Assembly: GCA_016870215.1 (NCBI GenBank)
Contig: VGCD01000001.1
Coordinates: forward strand, 1 to 57,837
DNA from: Actinomycetota bacterium
GTDB lineage: Bacteria > Actinomycetota > Acidimicrobiia > Acidimicrobiales > Ilumatobacteraceae
DNA length: 57,837 bases
Reading direction: 5' to 3'
Positions within the stretch are counted from its first letter, which is position 1. Every line of letters begins with the position of its first letter. This document shows, piece by piece, positions 42,286-51,465 of the stretch. A program made the position numbers and the translations under genes. The notes under the pieces were generated by a model. It saw only the letters and a program-made list of their open reading frames with translations, was not told the origin of the DNA and searched no databases.

Positions 42286-45200
42286 TCAGCGTGCGACGAA
42301 ATACTTGGCGCGCGGATGGTGGCAGATGACTGCAGATGTCGTTTGCTCGGGTTGATACTGCCAGCCAGTTTCTTCGTTCACTTCGATGCCGATTCGACCC
42401 GCTTCGAGAATGTCAGCGACGCGTGCATTGTCTTCGAGGTCGGGGCATGCGGGGTATCCCCATGAGTAACGCCCGCCGCGATATTGCTGGCGGAACAGAC
42501 CTTGCACGTTCGGGCCGTCTTCGTCGACGAAGCCCCACTCGGTACGAATGCGGTGGTGCCAGTACTCAGCCAAGGCTTCGGCCATTTCGACGCCGAGTCC
42601 GTGCAACACGAGGTAGTCCTGATACTTGTTGGCATTGAACAGCTCAGCTGCCTTGTCGCTGACGGTGCGCCCCATCGTGACGATATGGAAAGCGGCGTAG
42701 TCGACTTCACCAGATTCGATCGGGCGAAAGAAGTCGGCGATGCACAGGTACGGCTCTGTTTTCTGGCGGGGGTACTTGAAGCGAGTGAGTTCCTTGCTGC
42801 GCGCGGCATCGGCCCAGATGATGAGTTCATCTCCATCTCCGTTGGCAGCGAAGTATCCGTACACGACTTGCGGTACGAGAACTCCGTTTGCTTTTGCCAT
42901 CGCCAATTGCTCGCGAAGAGTCGGACGAATTCGGTCTTTGAATTGCTCGTCTGTCTCGCCGCTCTCGGGGCGGTACTGCCACTGATTGCGGAAGAGGGCC
43001 GTTTCGTTGATGAATGCGGCGATGTCGTCGAGGCCGATTCCCTTCACGACTTTCGTGCCGAGGAACGGCGGTTCGAACACCTGGTTGTCGGTGACAACGT
43101 CGGGAGAGCGGCGGGGAAGATCGACCGGGTCAATCTCAACTTTCTCACGCTTTGGCAATTTGCGCCCCGTTGGCACCGTCCCGAAGTCAGGGTCGTCGAC
43201 GCCGGTGCGTTTGATGTCCATCAATTTGTCGAGTGTGCTCAAGCCTTCGAAGGCGTCTTTGCCGTAGAACACTCGACCGTCGTAAATCTGTCGCAGATCA
43301 TCTTCGACATAACTGCGTGTGAGAGCAGCCCCGCCGAGCAACACAGGGAGAGAACTCATGCCGAGAGTGTTCAGTTCTTGAAGGTTCTCGCGCATGATCA
43401 ACGTGCTCTTCACGAGCAAACCGCTCATGCCAAGTGCATCTGCACCGACTTCTTTCACTTTCGCCACCATGTCGCTGATGAGTACTTTGATGCCAATGTT
43501 GTGCACTTCGTAGCCGTTGTTGGTGCAAATGATGTCGACCAAGTTCTTGCCGATGTCGTGCACGTCACCTTTCACGGTGGCGAGCACCAGCTTGCCTTTT
43601 GCTACCGCATCGGCCTTTTCCATGTGTGGCTCCAAGTAGCTCACCGCAGACTTCATGGTCTCGGCACTCTGGAGAACGAAGGGCAGTTGCATCTGACCTG
43701 AGCCGAACAACTCGCCAACTTCGCGCATGCCATCCAGCAACACTTCGTTGATGATGTCGAGTGGTGCGATGCCTTGCGCCATTGCTCGATCAAGGTCGTC
43801 GTGCAAACCTTCACGGTCGCCATCGATGATTCGTTGACGAAGAATCTGCTCGACGGTCCAACCTGATCGGTCGACCTTCTCTGCCGTCACGATGGTCGCA
43901 TCGGCGAAGAGTTCGAGCAACGCTGAGAGCGGGTCATAGTTGGCTTCACGACGGTCATAGATGAGGTCTTCACACACCTTCTTTTGGTCGTCAGACACTC
44001 GGGCCAAGGGAAGAATTTTCGAAGCGTGCACGATCGCGCTGTCAAGGCCAGCAAGTCGGGCTTCGTGCAAGAACACGCTGTTCAACACCTGGCGACTTGC
44101 AGGGTTCAGACCAAAGCTGACGTTGCTCACGCCGAGGGTTGTGTATGCACCAGGAATTTCGGTCTTGATGCGACGAATCGCATCGATGGTGTGCATTGCG
44201 TCGTGGCGAAGGTCCTCGTCGCCAGTACCGAGTGGAAATGTCAACGCGTCAAAGATGAGGTCGGAAGCCGAAAGCCCGTAGCGCTTGGTGGCAATGTCAT
44301 GGATGCGGTGTGCCACTTCCATCTTCCATTCGACATCTCGGGCCTGGCCTCGTTCGTCAATGAGCAGACAGATGACCGCGGCACCAAAGTCACGGGCGAG
44401 TGAGAACACGCGATCAAGACGTGAACCAGGGGCTTCGCCGTCTTCGAGGTTCGCGGAGTTGAGAATTGCGCGACCGCCAACGTGAATAAGGCCTGCTTCC
44501 ATCACTTCTGGTTCGGTGGAGTCGAGCACGAGCGGAACGCTCGCCTGCGTCGCAAATCGCGACGCAATCTGATGCATGTCAGCAGTTCCGTCGCGTCCCA
44601 CGTAGTCCACGCAAACGTCGAGCACATGGGCACCTTCGCGAATCTGGTCAGTCGCCATCTTCACGCAGGTATCCCAGTCCTCGCGCAGCATGGCGTCTCG
44701 GAAAGCCTTCGATCCGTTGGCGTTTGTGCGTTCGCCGATGATGAGGAAGCTGTTGTCCTGATCGATCGTCACCGGTGAATACAACGAGGTGACTGCAGGT
44801 TCAATCGTCGGCTGGCGCTGCGCAATCGGAACTCCGCGCACGGCTTCTACGACTTGGCGTAAGTGTTCTGGAGTTGTGCCACAGCAACCACCGACAATGT
44901 TGATGCCGAGATCTGTCACATGGTGACGGTGGTACTCGGCAAGTTGCTCGGGTGTGAGGTCATAGTGAGTACGGCCATCGACGACACTCGGCAAGCCGGC
45001 ATTTGGCATGACACTGATTGGAATGGGTGAGTGCGCGCTGAGGTGGCGCAAGTGCTCTTGCATTTCCGCCGGACCAGTCGCGCAGTTGATGCCGATGACG
45101 TCTGGCTTCATTGCCGTAAGCGCACTGAGTGCCGCGCCGATCTCGGTTCCCACCAGCATTCGCCCCGTGGTTTCGATGGTGACTTGCACCTGAATCGGAA

Positions 45201-45759
45201 CGGTACGACCTTCTGCCTCCATGGCGCGGCGACACGCTTGCATCGCTGCCTTGATCTGCAGCAGGTCCATGCATGTCTCTATGAGAAAGAAGTCGACGCC
45301 GCCGGCAAGCAATCCGCGTGCTTGTTCGGCGTATGAATCGCGTAGTTCAGCAAAAGAGATGTGACCAAGACTCGGCAGTTTTGTTCCCGGACCCATCGAG
45401 CCGGCCACATAGCGGGGCCGTCCGTCAGCTTCGTATTCGTCGGCGACACGGCGAGCAATGGCTGCGGCGGTCTTGCTGAGCTCGAATGCCTGATCGGCGA
45501 TGTTGTACTCGGCGAGGACGATGCTGAAAGATCCGAAACTTGCCGTCTCGATGGCGTCGACGCCAGCGTCGAGAAATGCGCGGTGCATGCCGGCGATGAC
45601 ATCGGGGCGTGTTGCGCACAACATCTCATTGCAACCTTCAAGTGCCGCCCCGCCGAAATCATCTGGACCAAGATCGATGCCCTGTACAAAAGTGCCGAAA
45701 GCACCGTCAAAGACGATGACTCTTTCGCGAATCGCTTCGACGTAGGGCTGACGTGTCAT
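42286..45759 (-). CDS. metH: Cobalamin-dependent methionine synthase
   Basis: A 1157-residue four-module enzyme that methylates homocysteine from methyltetrahydrofolate through methylcobalamin. The homocysteine domain carries the Zn cysteines GINCATGP (about 226) and GGCCGTTP (about 291). The folate domain (about 330-590) has FLIIGERTNANGSKAF. The B12 domain has DVHDIGKN (His about 735), and the C-terminal S-adenosylmethionine-binding reactivation domain is complete. I chose ATG 45759 because it starts the family alignment; TAGCGT lies 10 nt upstream. It is divergent from the cobalamin adenosyltransferase gene, and the 103-bp gap is too short for a cobalamin riboswitch. Confidence 0.96.
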   Translation of the reverse strand: MTRQPYVEAIRERVIVFDGAFGTFVQGIDLGPDDFGGAALEGCNEMLCATRPDVIAGMHRAFLDAGVDAIETASFGSFSIVLAEYNIADQAFELSKTAAAIARRVADEYEADGRPRYVAGSMGPGTKLPSLGHISFAELRDSYAEQARGLLAGGVDFFLIETCMDLLQIKAAMQACRRAMEAEGRTVPIQVQVTIETTGRMLVGTEIGAALSALTAMKPDVIGINCATGPAEMQEHLRHLSAHSPIPISVMPNAGLPSVVDGRTHYDLTPEQLAEYHRHHVTDLGINIVGGCCGTTPEHLRQVVEAVRGVPIAQRQPTIEPAVTSLYSPVTIDQDNSFLIIGERTNANGSKAFRDAMLREDWDTCVKMATDQIREGAHVLDVCVDYVGRDGTADMHQIASRFATQASVPLVLDSTEPEVMEAGLIHVGGRAILNSANLEDGEAPGSRLDRVFSLARDFGAAVICLLIDERGQARDVEWKMEVAHRIHDIATKRYGLSASDLIFDALTFPLGTGDEDLRHDAMHTIDAIRRIKTEIPGAYTTLGVSNVSFGLNPASRQVLNSVFLHEARLAGLDSAIVHASKILPLARVSDDQKKVCEDLIYDRREANYDPLSALLELFADATIVTAEKVDRSGWTVEQILRQRIIDGDREGLHDDLDRAMAQGIAPLDIINEVLLDGMREVGELFGSGQMQLPFVLQSAETMKSAVSYLEPHMEKADAVAKGKLVLATVKGDVHDIGKNLVDIICTNNGYEVHNIGIKVLISDMVAKVKEVGADALGMSGLLVKSTLIMRENLQELNTLGMSSLPVLLGGAALTRSYVEDDLRQIYDGRVFYGKDAFEGLSTLDKLMDIKRTGVDDPDFGTVPTGRKLPKREKVEIDPVDLPRRSPDVVTDNQVFEPPFLGTKVVKGIGLDDIAAFINETALFRNQWQYRPESGETDEQFKDRIRPTLREQLAMAKANGVLVPQVVYGYFAANGDGDELIIWADAARSKELTRFKYPRQKTEPYLCIADFFRPIESGEVDYAAFHIVTMGRTVSDKAAELFNANKYQDYLVLHGLGVEMAEALAEYWHHRIRTEWGFVDEDGPNVQGLFRQQYRGGRYSWGYPACPDLEDNARVADILEAGRIGIEVNEETGWQYQPEQTTSAVICHHPRAKYFVAR

Positions 45760-45847
45760 GACCCGAGAAACGCTAGTTCGCCGCAGGCGGCCGTGTGTAG
45801 TCTCGAACAATATCTTTCCCACTGAGGTGCATATTGAGCAAGACAGT

Positions 45848-45853
45848 TAGGGT
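45848..45853 (+). promoter_or_regulatory. Leaderless-type -10 element of the PduO-type gene
   Basis: TAGGGT ends 9 nt before the ATG at 45863. The opposite strand has TAGCGT at 45775-45770 for metH, so the gap likely holds two divergent promoters. Confidence 0.45.
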
Positions 45854-45862
45854 GCATCTCAC

Positions 45863-46408
45863 ATGGGACACGAGCGCATCTACACCCGCGAAGGCGACGA
45901 CGGAACCACTGGTCTGTTGTTCGGCGGCCGTGTACCGAAAGACTCTGAGTTGCCGCGTGCCTACGGTTCAGTTGACGAAGCACAAGCCGTCTTAGGACTT
46001 GTTCGTGTGACAGCTGGTCATGGCACCGAGTGCGACGACATCTGCGTGAAGATCATGCGCGAGTTGTGGGTGCTCATGGCAGAGCTCGCCACGCTTCCTG
46101 AGAACCGCCACAAACTGGCCCCTGGTCAGTCGAGTGTGACCCCCGACATGGTCGATCGACTCGAGCACATCATCGATGACCTCGACACACGCTTCGAGCG
46201 ACCCACCGAGTTCGTTGTGCCGGGTGAGCATCCCGTGGCCGCATGGCTCGATGTGGCTCGCACGGTGGTGCGGCGGGCCGAGCGTCATGCGTTGTCCGCG
46301 GCCCCGGCTCCTTCCTACGTGGTCCCGTACCTCAATCGGCTCTCTGATCTCTTGTGGACCATGGCTCGTTGGCAAGAGGGCAAGAGCCGGCCGGTTCGTA
46401 CCGTCTAA
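45863..46408 (+). CDS. PduO-type cob(I)alamin adenosyltransferase
   Basis: A 181-residue helical-bundle enzyme that makes adenosylcobalamin from cob(I)alamin and ATP. The N-terminal RIYTREGDDGTTGLLFGGRV is the ATP-binding signature, and VDEAQAVLGLVR, VRRAERHAL and YLNRLSDLLWTMAR complete the family pattern. It supplies B12 coenzyme for mutase-type enzymes, whereas the divergent metH uses methylcobalamin, so both arms of B12 use are controlled from one gap. It is followed 11 nt later by the aminopeptidase gene. Confidence 0.94.
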   Translation: MGHERIYTREGDDGTTGLLFGGRVPKDSELPRAYGSVDEAQAVLGLVRVTAGHGTECDDICVKIMRELWVLMAELATLPENRHKLAPGQSSVTPDMVDRLEHIIDDLDTRFERPTEFVVPGEHPVAAWLDVARTVVRRAERHALSAAPAPSYVVPYLNRLSDLLWTMARWQEGKSRPVRTV

Positions 46409-46419
46409 GTTCACCTCCC

Positions 46420-47898
46420 ATGAGCAACACAGTCATGGGCATCTCTGTCACCCTCTCACGCACCGCTGATGCATCGACCTCGGCCGTCGGCATTCCGATT
46501 GCATCCGATGGTCCATTGTCAAGCGACCTTCGGCTCAGTCGAAAAGACTTGTCTGCTCTCGGGTTCGAGGCAAAGTCGGGACAAACTCTCGTTCTTCCGT
46601 CGACCGCTGGTTCGAAGCAGGTTCGTATTCTTGTCGGCATTGGTGATGTGAAGTCCGTGACGCCGTCGACGCTGCGTTCCGCTGCGGCGTCGCTTGCACG
46701 TGCCGCCTCCGGTCATGCCTCGCTGTCGACAGCATTGGTGTCGGCAGGACGAGGTGACAAGAAAGCAAATGCGCAAGCTGTGGTTGAGGGCTTGTTACTC
46801 GCGACGCATCGCTACGTGAACTTGAAGAACGACAAGTCATCGAAGTCCAAGTTGAGCAATGTCGTATTGGTCGCCACTGATTCCGCGCGAGCAACCATCG
46901 AGGCGGGTGTTGCTCGTGGTCATGCAACTGCAGAGGCCGTGTGCCGCGCACGTGACTTTGCGAACACTCCGCCAGGCCATCTCACCGCACGAATGTTCGC
47001 CGATCAGGCGGTCGATATCGCGAAGGCATCAGGTTTGCGAGTGCAGGTGTACAACCGTGACCAGCTCGAAGCAATGGGTTGTGGCGGCATGATTGGGGTG
47101 AACAAGGGAAGCGTCGAGCCACCGCGCATGGTGAAGCTCACGTACACACCACGCAACGCAAAGGGCAAAGTGGTCTTGGTTGGCAAAGGCGTCATGTATG
47201 ACTCAGGCGGAATCAGCTTGAAGCCAAGTGACCCAAGCCATGCAGCCATGAAGATGGACATGAGCGGTGCCGCTGCAGTGTTGTGTGCAATGGCTTCGCT
47301 TCGTGACTTGAAAGTGCGTACTTCCGTCGTCGGGTATCTCATGTGCACTGACAACATGCCGTCTGGCAGTGCATTGCGAATGGGTGATGTCATCACGATG
47401 CGCAATGGCAAGACCGTTGAAATTCACAACACCGATGCTGAAGGCCGGTTGATTCTCGCTGATGGTTTGTCGCTTGCCGTCGAGTCCAAGCCTGACGCCA
47501 TCGTCGACATTGCGACACTCACGGGTGCGTGCATGGCTGCTCTTGGAAAAAAGATGGCTGGCGTCTTGGGTAACAATCAGTCCTGGGTCGACCAAGTGAA
47601 GTCGTCGAGTGATCGAACCGATGAACTGGTGTGGCAGTTGCCGCTTCACAAGGACTACCGCAAACTTCTCGACTCAAATGTGGCCGACATGCGCAACATC
47701 GGTGGTCCGCTTGCAGGCACCATCACTGCGGCATTGTTCTTGAACGAGTTTGTCGCCGATGTGCCGTGGGCGCATCTCGACATCGCAGGTCCGATGGACA
47801 CAGACGGTGATGACGGTTGGTTGAACCGTGGTGCGACAGCGTTTGGTACGCGGCTTCTCATTGACGTCGTCGAGAATTTCCGCAAACCGCGCAAGTAA
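46420..47898 (+). CDS. pepA: Leucyl aminopeptidase (M17 family)
   Basis: A 492-residue cytosolic dizinc exopeptidase. The N-terminal macro-like domain (to about 170) is followed by the catalytic domain with LVGKGVMYDSGGISLKP (metal-binding Lys and Asp), MKMDMSGAAAVL and the family signature NTDAEGRLILADGL. The length is typical of PepA. ATG 46420 was chosen because the extended frame lies inside the adenosyltransferase gene. No DNA-binding role as in E. coli PepA can be inferred. Confidence 0.95.
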   Translation: MSNTVMGISVTLSRTADASTSAVGIPIASDGPLSSDLRLSRKDLSALGFEAKSGQTLVLPSTAGSKQVRILVGIGDVKSVTPSTLRSAAASLARAASGHASLSTALVSAGRGDKKANAQAVVEGLLLATHRYVNLKNDKSSKSKLSNVVLVATDSARATIEAGVARGHATAEAVCRARDFANTPPGHLTARMFADQAVDIAKASGLRVQVYNRDQLEAMGCGGMIGVNKGSVEPPRMVKLTYTPRNAKGKVVLVGKGVMYDSGGISLKPSDPSHAAMKMDMSGAAAVLCAMASLRDLKVRTSVVGYLMCTDNMPSGSALRMGDVITMRNGKTVEIHNTDAEGRLILADGLSLAVESKPDAIVDIATLTGACMAALGKKMAGVLGNNQSWVDQVKSSSDRTDELVWQLPLHKDYRKLLDSNVADMRNIGGPLAGTITAALFLNEFVADVPWAHLDIAGPMDTDGDDGWLNRGATAFGTRLLIDVVENFRKPRK

Positions 47899-47954
47899 TT
47901 CGGGGGCAAGTAGACCCTTTGCGAACAATTGGTTCGAGGCCTGAGTCGCGCGCC

Positions 47955-48866
47955 TCAGTTCTCGAGTGGCTTCAGAATCGAGGCTGCCTCTTCAAGATGC
48001 GCGGTCCAATCGACATCAGCGTGAGCACCCATCGGTATGACGACAAACTTGCTCGCGCCAATGGCGATGAACTTGTGGATCAATTCAACGAGACGTTGCC
48101 AACCGACAGGGATGATGTCATTCGGATCAACCTCGCTTGAGCGACGCGAAGCGACTGTTGAGATGACTTGTTCGGGAATCGCGTCGAGAGAATAGGGAAT
48201 GAGCACGCCAAAGTGTTCTGGGTCGATTGTTCGATCATTGCGCGCGGCTTCATCATTGATCTTGTGCCATCCAACCGCAGCCTCAGGGGGCGTGATGAAC
48301 GACGGCAACCATCCGTCGGCTAGTCGACCAACGCGACGAAGTTCACTGTCAGCGATGCCGGCAAGCCAGACATCGGGAGGATTCTGAATTGGCTTCGGCA
48401 ACACGGACACGTCATCAAATGAAAAATGTTGACCGTGAAACGTGACTGACTCTTGTGTCCAGCAGGCACGCATGACTTGTAATGCTTCATTAAAGATCGC
48501 GGCCCGAGTCTCACGAGTGACTGCGAAGGAATTGTGTTCGCGTGCATCGGCGGCACCAAGACCAAACGCCGGCAGCAAGCGCCCACCAGACATCACATCG
48601 AGAGTGGCAAGTTCCTTCGCCAGAACGACGGGGTTGCGCCCCGGCAACACCATCACACTCATGCCTACTTTCAATCGGCTGGTGCGAGCAGCTGCCATGG
48701 ACATCGCAACCACTGGGTCAGGCGCGTGAGATGCGATGCGCTCACTCATCCACAAACTGTCGAATTGCAGTCGCTCGAGGTCATCCACCAATGCGAGAAA
48801 GTCGGCGCCGTTGACGCTTGTTCGTGCACCCAAACCAAACCCGATGCGTACTTTCACCGGTGACAT
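47955..48866 (-). CDS. LLM-class flavin/F420-dependent oxidoreductase
   Basis: A 303-residue luciferase-like barrel: VRIGFGLGARTSVNG, FDSLWMSERI, TSRLKVGMSVMVLPGRNPV, LATLDVMSGGRLLPAFGLG and PPDVWLAGIADSELRRVGRLADGWLPSF. This fits the F420-dependent families common in actinobacteria; the substrate is unknown. I chose ATG 48866, where family similarity begins; the longer frame overlaps the divergent SDR gene. Confidence 0.88.
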   Translation of the reverse strand: MSPVKVRIGFGLGARTSVNGADFLALVDDLERLQFDSLWMSERIASHAPDPVVAMSMAAARTSRLKVGMSVMVLPGRNPVVLAKELATLDVMSGGRLLPAFGLGAADAREHNSFAVTRETRAAIFNEALQVMRACWTQESVTFHGQHFSFDDVSVLPKPIQNPPDVWLAGIADSELRRVGRLADGWLPSFITPPEAAVGWHKINDEAARNDRTIDPEHFGVLIPYSLDAIPEQVISTVASRRSSEVDPNDIIPVGWQRLVELIHKFIAIGASKFVVIPMGAHADVDWTAHLEEAASILKPLEN

Positions 48867-48949
48867 CGTCGCATAACAACTGGCGATGTTCAGCACCGTC
48901 GCTGGCCATTCGGTGTCACGCACATTGCTGTCGCTGGCAGTAGGGGCTC

Positions 48950-48955
48950 TAGCCT
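48950..48955 (+). promoter_or_regulatory. Leaderless-type -10 element of the SDR-MFS operon
   Basis: TAGCCT ends exactly 6 nt before the ATG at 48962. It matches the hexamer before the genes starting at 20394 and 26504. Confidence 0.5.
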
Positions 48956-48961
48956 CAGGGC

Positions 48962-49735
48962 ATGGCAGAGACCCTTGACCCAATGTCGGTGTTCGACATG
49001 ACGGGTCGGGTGGTCATTGTCACTGGGGCATCATCAGGTCTTGGTGACCGGTTCACACGAGTGTTCCATGCGGTTGGCGCAACTCTTGTCGCTGCTGCGC
49101 GGCGTGAGGCTCGCCTCGACGCCCTGGCCGCCGATCTTCCAGGTGTGATCACCAAGGTGTGTGATGTGGCTGACCACAATCAGCGAGAAAAGTTGGTGAA
49201 AGACGTCATCGCGACATGTGGCCGTGTTGATGTTCTGGTGAACAACGCTGGCATCGGGCACACAGTTGCAGTCGAAGACGAGACAGTGGACCAGTTCAGA
49301 GAAGTGCTCGAAGTGAACGTCACAGCCGTGTGGCATCTGAGCAAACTCTGCGGAGAGCACATGGTCGCGCAAGGTCATGGGTCCATCGTGAACATTGCGA
49401 GTGTGCTCGGGCTTGTTGGTTCTGCACCTATCAAGCAAGCCAACTATGTGGCCAGCAAAGCTGCGGTAGTGAACTTGTCGAAGGAACTAGCTTTGCAGTG
49501 GGCACGCAAAGGCGTGCGCGTCAATGCATTGTGTCCGGGGTGGTTCCCCTCGGAGATGACCGAGCCCATGCAAGGTGATGCCGGGTCTCGTCGATTCCTC
49601 GAACGCAATAGTCCGATGCCTCGCATGGGAGAAATCCACGAGCTCGACGGTGCTTTACTTTTTCTCGCGAGTGATGCCAGTAGTTACATGACTGGCCAAA
49701 CTCTCGTCGTCGACGGCGGCTGGACTGCTCGATGA
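48962..49735 (+). CDS. Short-chain dehydrogenase/reductase
   Basis: A 257-residue classical SDR with VTGASSGLGDRF, VNNAGIGHT, NIASVLGLVG (Ser), YVASK and VNALCPGWFPSEMTEP. It should reduce or oxidise a hydroxyl/keto group with NAD(P). Substrate unknown. It overlaps the MFS transporter gene by ATGA, so the product or substrate may be transported by that partner. Confidence 0.92.
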   Translation: MAETLDPMSVFDMTGRVVIVTGASSGLGDRFTRVFHAVGATLVAAARREARLDALAADLPGVITKVCDVADHNQREKLVKDVIATCGRVDVLVNNAGIGHTVAVEDETVDQFREVLEVNVTAVWHLSKLCGEHMVAQGHGSIVNIASVLGLVGSAPIKQANYVASKAAVVNLSKELALQWARKGVRVNALCPGWFPSEMTEPMQGDAGSRRFLERNSPMPRMGEIHELDGALLFLASDASSYMTGQTLVVDGGWTAR

Positions 49736-50997
49736 CAGGCGACACCCCATCGACTGTTGGGTCGACGCTTACCGCTAGAGATGTGTTGGCATCACCAGCG
49801 GTACTCGCATTTCTCTTGTCGCAATTCGTCGTCACCACCGGAGTCATGTTGCAGGCTGCAGCCCTGGGTAAGCACGTCTATGACATCACTGGTGATGAAA
49901 TCAACATTGGCTGGCTTGGCCTTGCCGAATTTCTTCCGGCCGCAGTACTCGTTCTTGTGACAGGCACGGTTGCCGATCGTTTCAACCGTAAGTACGTGGG
50001 CATGCTTGCGCTCGCCGGTGAGGCGGTGAGCGCGCTTGCATTGTTGTTGTACGCGCGTACCAACCCAACATCTGCGGCACCGATGTTCGTCATCGCGGTT
50101 GTGTTTGGAGCGAGTCGCGCATTTGCTGCGCCATCGATTCGCTCGATCGTGCCGATGGTTGCTCCTGAGGGAGGGCTGTCGCGTGTCGTGGCGCTGTACA
50201 GCGCGACATGGACCAGCGCGGCAATCATCGGGCCTGCAGTGAGTGGCTTTCTCTATTCGGTTGATCCAAGCGTCGCATATGGCGGCGCGATGGTGCTGAT
50301 GACTGTCGGAATTGCATCACTTAGCCGCGTGCCAGTGCCGCACGTACACATTCCACGCGAGGAACAAGAGCGACCCACCCTGCGACATGCGCTGGAAGGT
50401 CTCCACTTCATCCGACGTACGCCCGTGCTCTTTGCGGCAATTTCACTCGATTTGTTTGCTGTTCTCTTCGGAGGCGCAGTCGCGCTGTTGCCAGTGATTG
50501 CAGAAGAGCGACTTGGCGTGGGAGACGTTGCCTACGGGTGGTTACGTGCTGCCGGTGGTATCGGCGCTGCGATCATGGCTTTGGCTCTTGCGTCGTATCC
50601 GATTCGCCGTCGAATCGGACGCATCTTGTACTTGGTGGTGGCCATCTTTGGTCTTGCAACCATCATGTTGGGTGTGACCCGGTCGTTCTGGGTTGCCTTC
50701 TTCGCCGTCATCGTTGCGAGTGCTGCCGACATGGTGAGCGTGTTCATTCGCGGGTCACTTGTCCCGCTCGTCACTCCCGACGACAAACGAGGTCGGGTGA
50801 ATGCAGTCGAGAATGTCTTCATCGGAGCATCCAACGAACTCGGCGCATTCGAGTCCGGAGTGGTGTCTAGTGCAATCGGCACGCCAGCCACCGTCATCGG
50901 TGGTGGCATCGCGACAGTGGTGATTGTCGGAGCGTTCTGGGTGGGTTTCCCGGCCCTGCGCGATGTGGACCGTTTCGAAGACCTCGAAACGCAATAA
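49732..50997 (+). CDS. MFS transporter (MFS_3/EntS-like)
   Basis: A 421-residue permease with 12 hydrophobic helices. The loop after helix 2 (GTVADRFNRKYV) is the MFS motif A, and the pattern SRAFAAPSIRSIVPMVAPEG and VFIRGSLVPLVTPDDKRGRVNAVENVFIGASNELGAFESG is typical of the EntS-like exporter group. Substrate unknown; siderophore export is one family precedent but nothing here supports it. It is coupled by ATGA to the SDR gene. Confidence 0.9.
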   Translation: MTGDTPSTVGSTLTARDVLASPAVLAFLLSQFVVTTGVMLQAAALGKHVYDITGDEINIGWLGLAEFLPAAVLVLVTGTVADRFNRKYVGMLALAGEAVSALALLLYARTNPTSAAPMFVIAVVFGASRAFAAPSIRSIVPMVAPEGGLSRVVALYSATWTSAAIIGPAVSGFLYSVDPSVAYGGAMVLMTVGIASLSRVPVPHVHIPREEQERPTLRHALEGLHFIRRTPVLFAAISLDLFAVLFGGAVALLPVIAEERLGVGDVAYGWLRAAGGIGAAIMALALASYPIRRRIGRILYLVVAIFGLATIMLGVTRSFWVAFFAVIVASAADMVSVFIRGSLVPLVTPDDKRGRVNAVENVFIGASNELGAFESGVVSSAIGTPATVIGGGIATVVIVGAFWVGFPALRDVDRFEDLETQ

Positions 50998-51004
50998 TTG
51001 AATT

Positions 51005-51463
51005 GTGGCAGATATTCCTGACCTTGGAGTCGGTGAGGTCGCGAAGAAGGCTCGCGGTTTCGTCGCAGAGTTTCGCGAGTTCATCAACCGTGGCAATGTG
51101 GTCGACATCGGCGTTGCCTTCGTCATTGGTGCGTCGTTCAAGACCGTCATCGACGCCTTTGCGGGCGACGGCAAGGACAATCCCGGCTTACTCGGTGGAC
51201 TCATCGGTGCGATTTTCGGCGGGAGCACTCCGAACTTCAACGACAAGAAGATGTCGCTGAACGGAAGTGAGCTACCAATCGGGGCTCTGGTGACGGCGTC
51301 TCTCAACTTTCTCATCGTGGCATTTGCACTGTTTCTCATCGTGCGCACCTACAACCGGTTCCGTGACGTGAAGTCTGAACCCACAACCAACGAGTTGCTG
51401 GCAGAGATACGCGACGAACTACGACGCTCGCAGGCGGCAAAACAGGGAGATGACGCAAACTGA
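51005..51463 (+). CDS. mscL: Large-conductance mechanosensitive channel
   Basis: A 152-residue MscL, a pressure-release valve that opens at high membrane tension. Helix 1 lies in EFREFINRGNVVDIGVAFVIGASF and helix 2 in ALVTASLNFLIVAFALFLIVR, with the periplasmic loop between. The C-terminal helix LLAEIRDELRRS is typical. The loop is longer and more Gly/Asp/Asn-rich than in E. coli. The start is GTG 51005, 7 nt after the MFS gene, and the SGNH gene begins 2 nt after its stop. Confidence 0.93.
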   Translation: MADIPDLGVGEVAKKARGFVAEFREFINRGNVVDIGVAFVIGASFKTVIDAFAGDGKDNPGLLGGLIGAIFGGSTPNFNDKKMSLNGSELPIGALVTASLNFLIVAFALFLIVRTYNRFRDVKSEPTTNELLAEIRDELRRSQAAKQGDDAN

Positions 51464-51465
51464 GC

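Noticed and set aside
42484-43701. Long plus-strand ORF (405 codons) opposite metH
   Set aside because: It is antisense to the conserved B12 and activation parts of metH, its translation matches no family, and long antisense frames are common in GC-rich genes.
45760-45862. Cobalamin riboswitch upstream of metH or the adenosyltransferase
   Set aside because: The gap is about 103 bp, shorter than the element, and no B12-box consensus was found.
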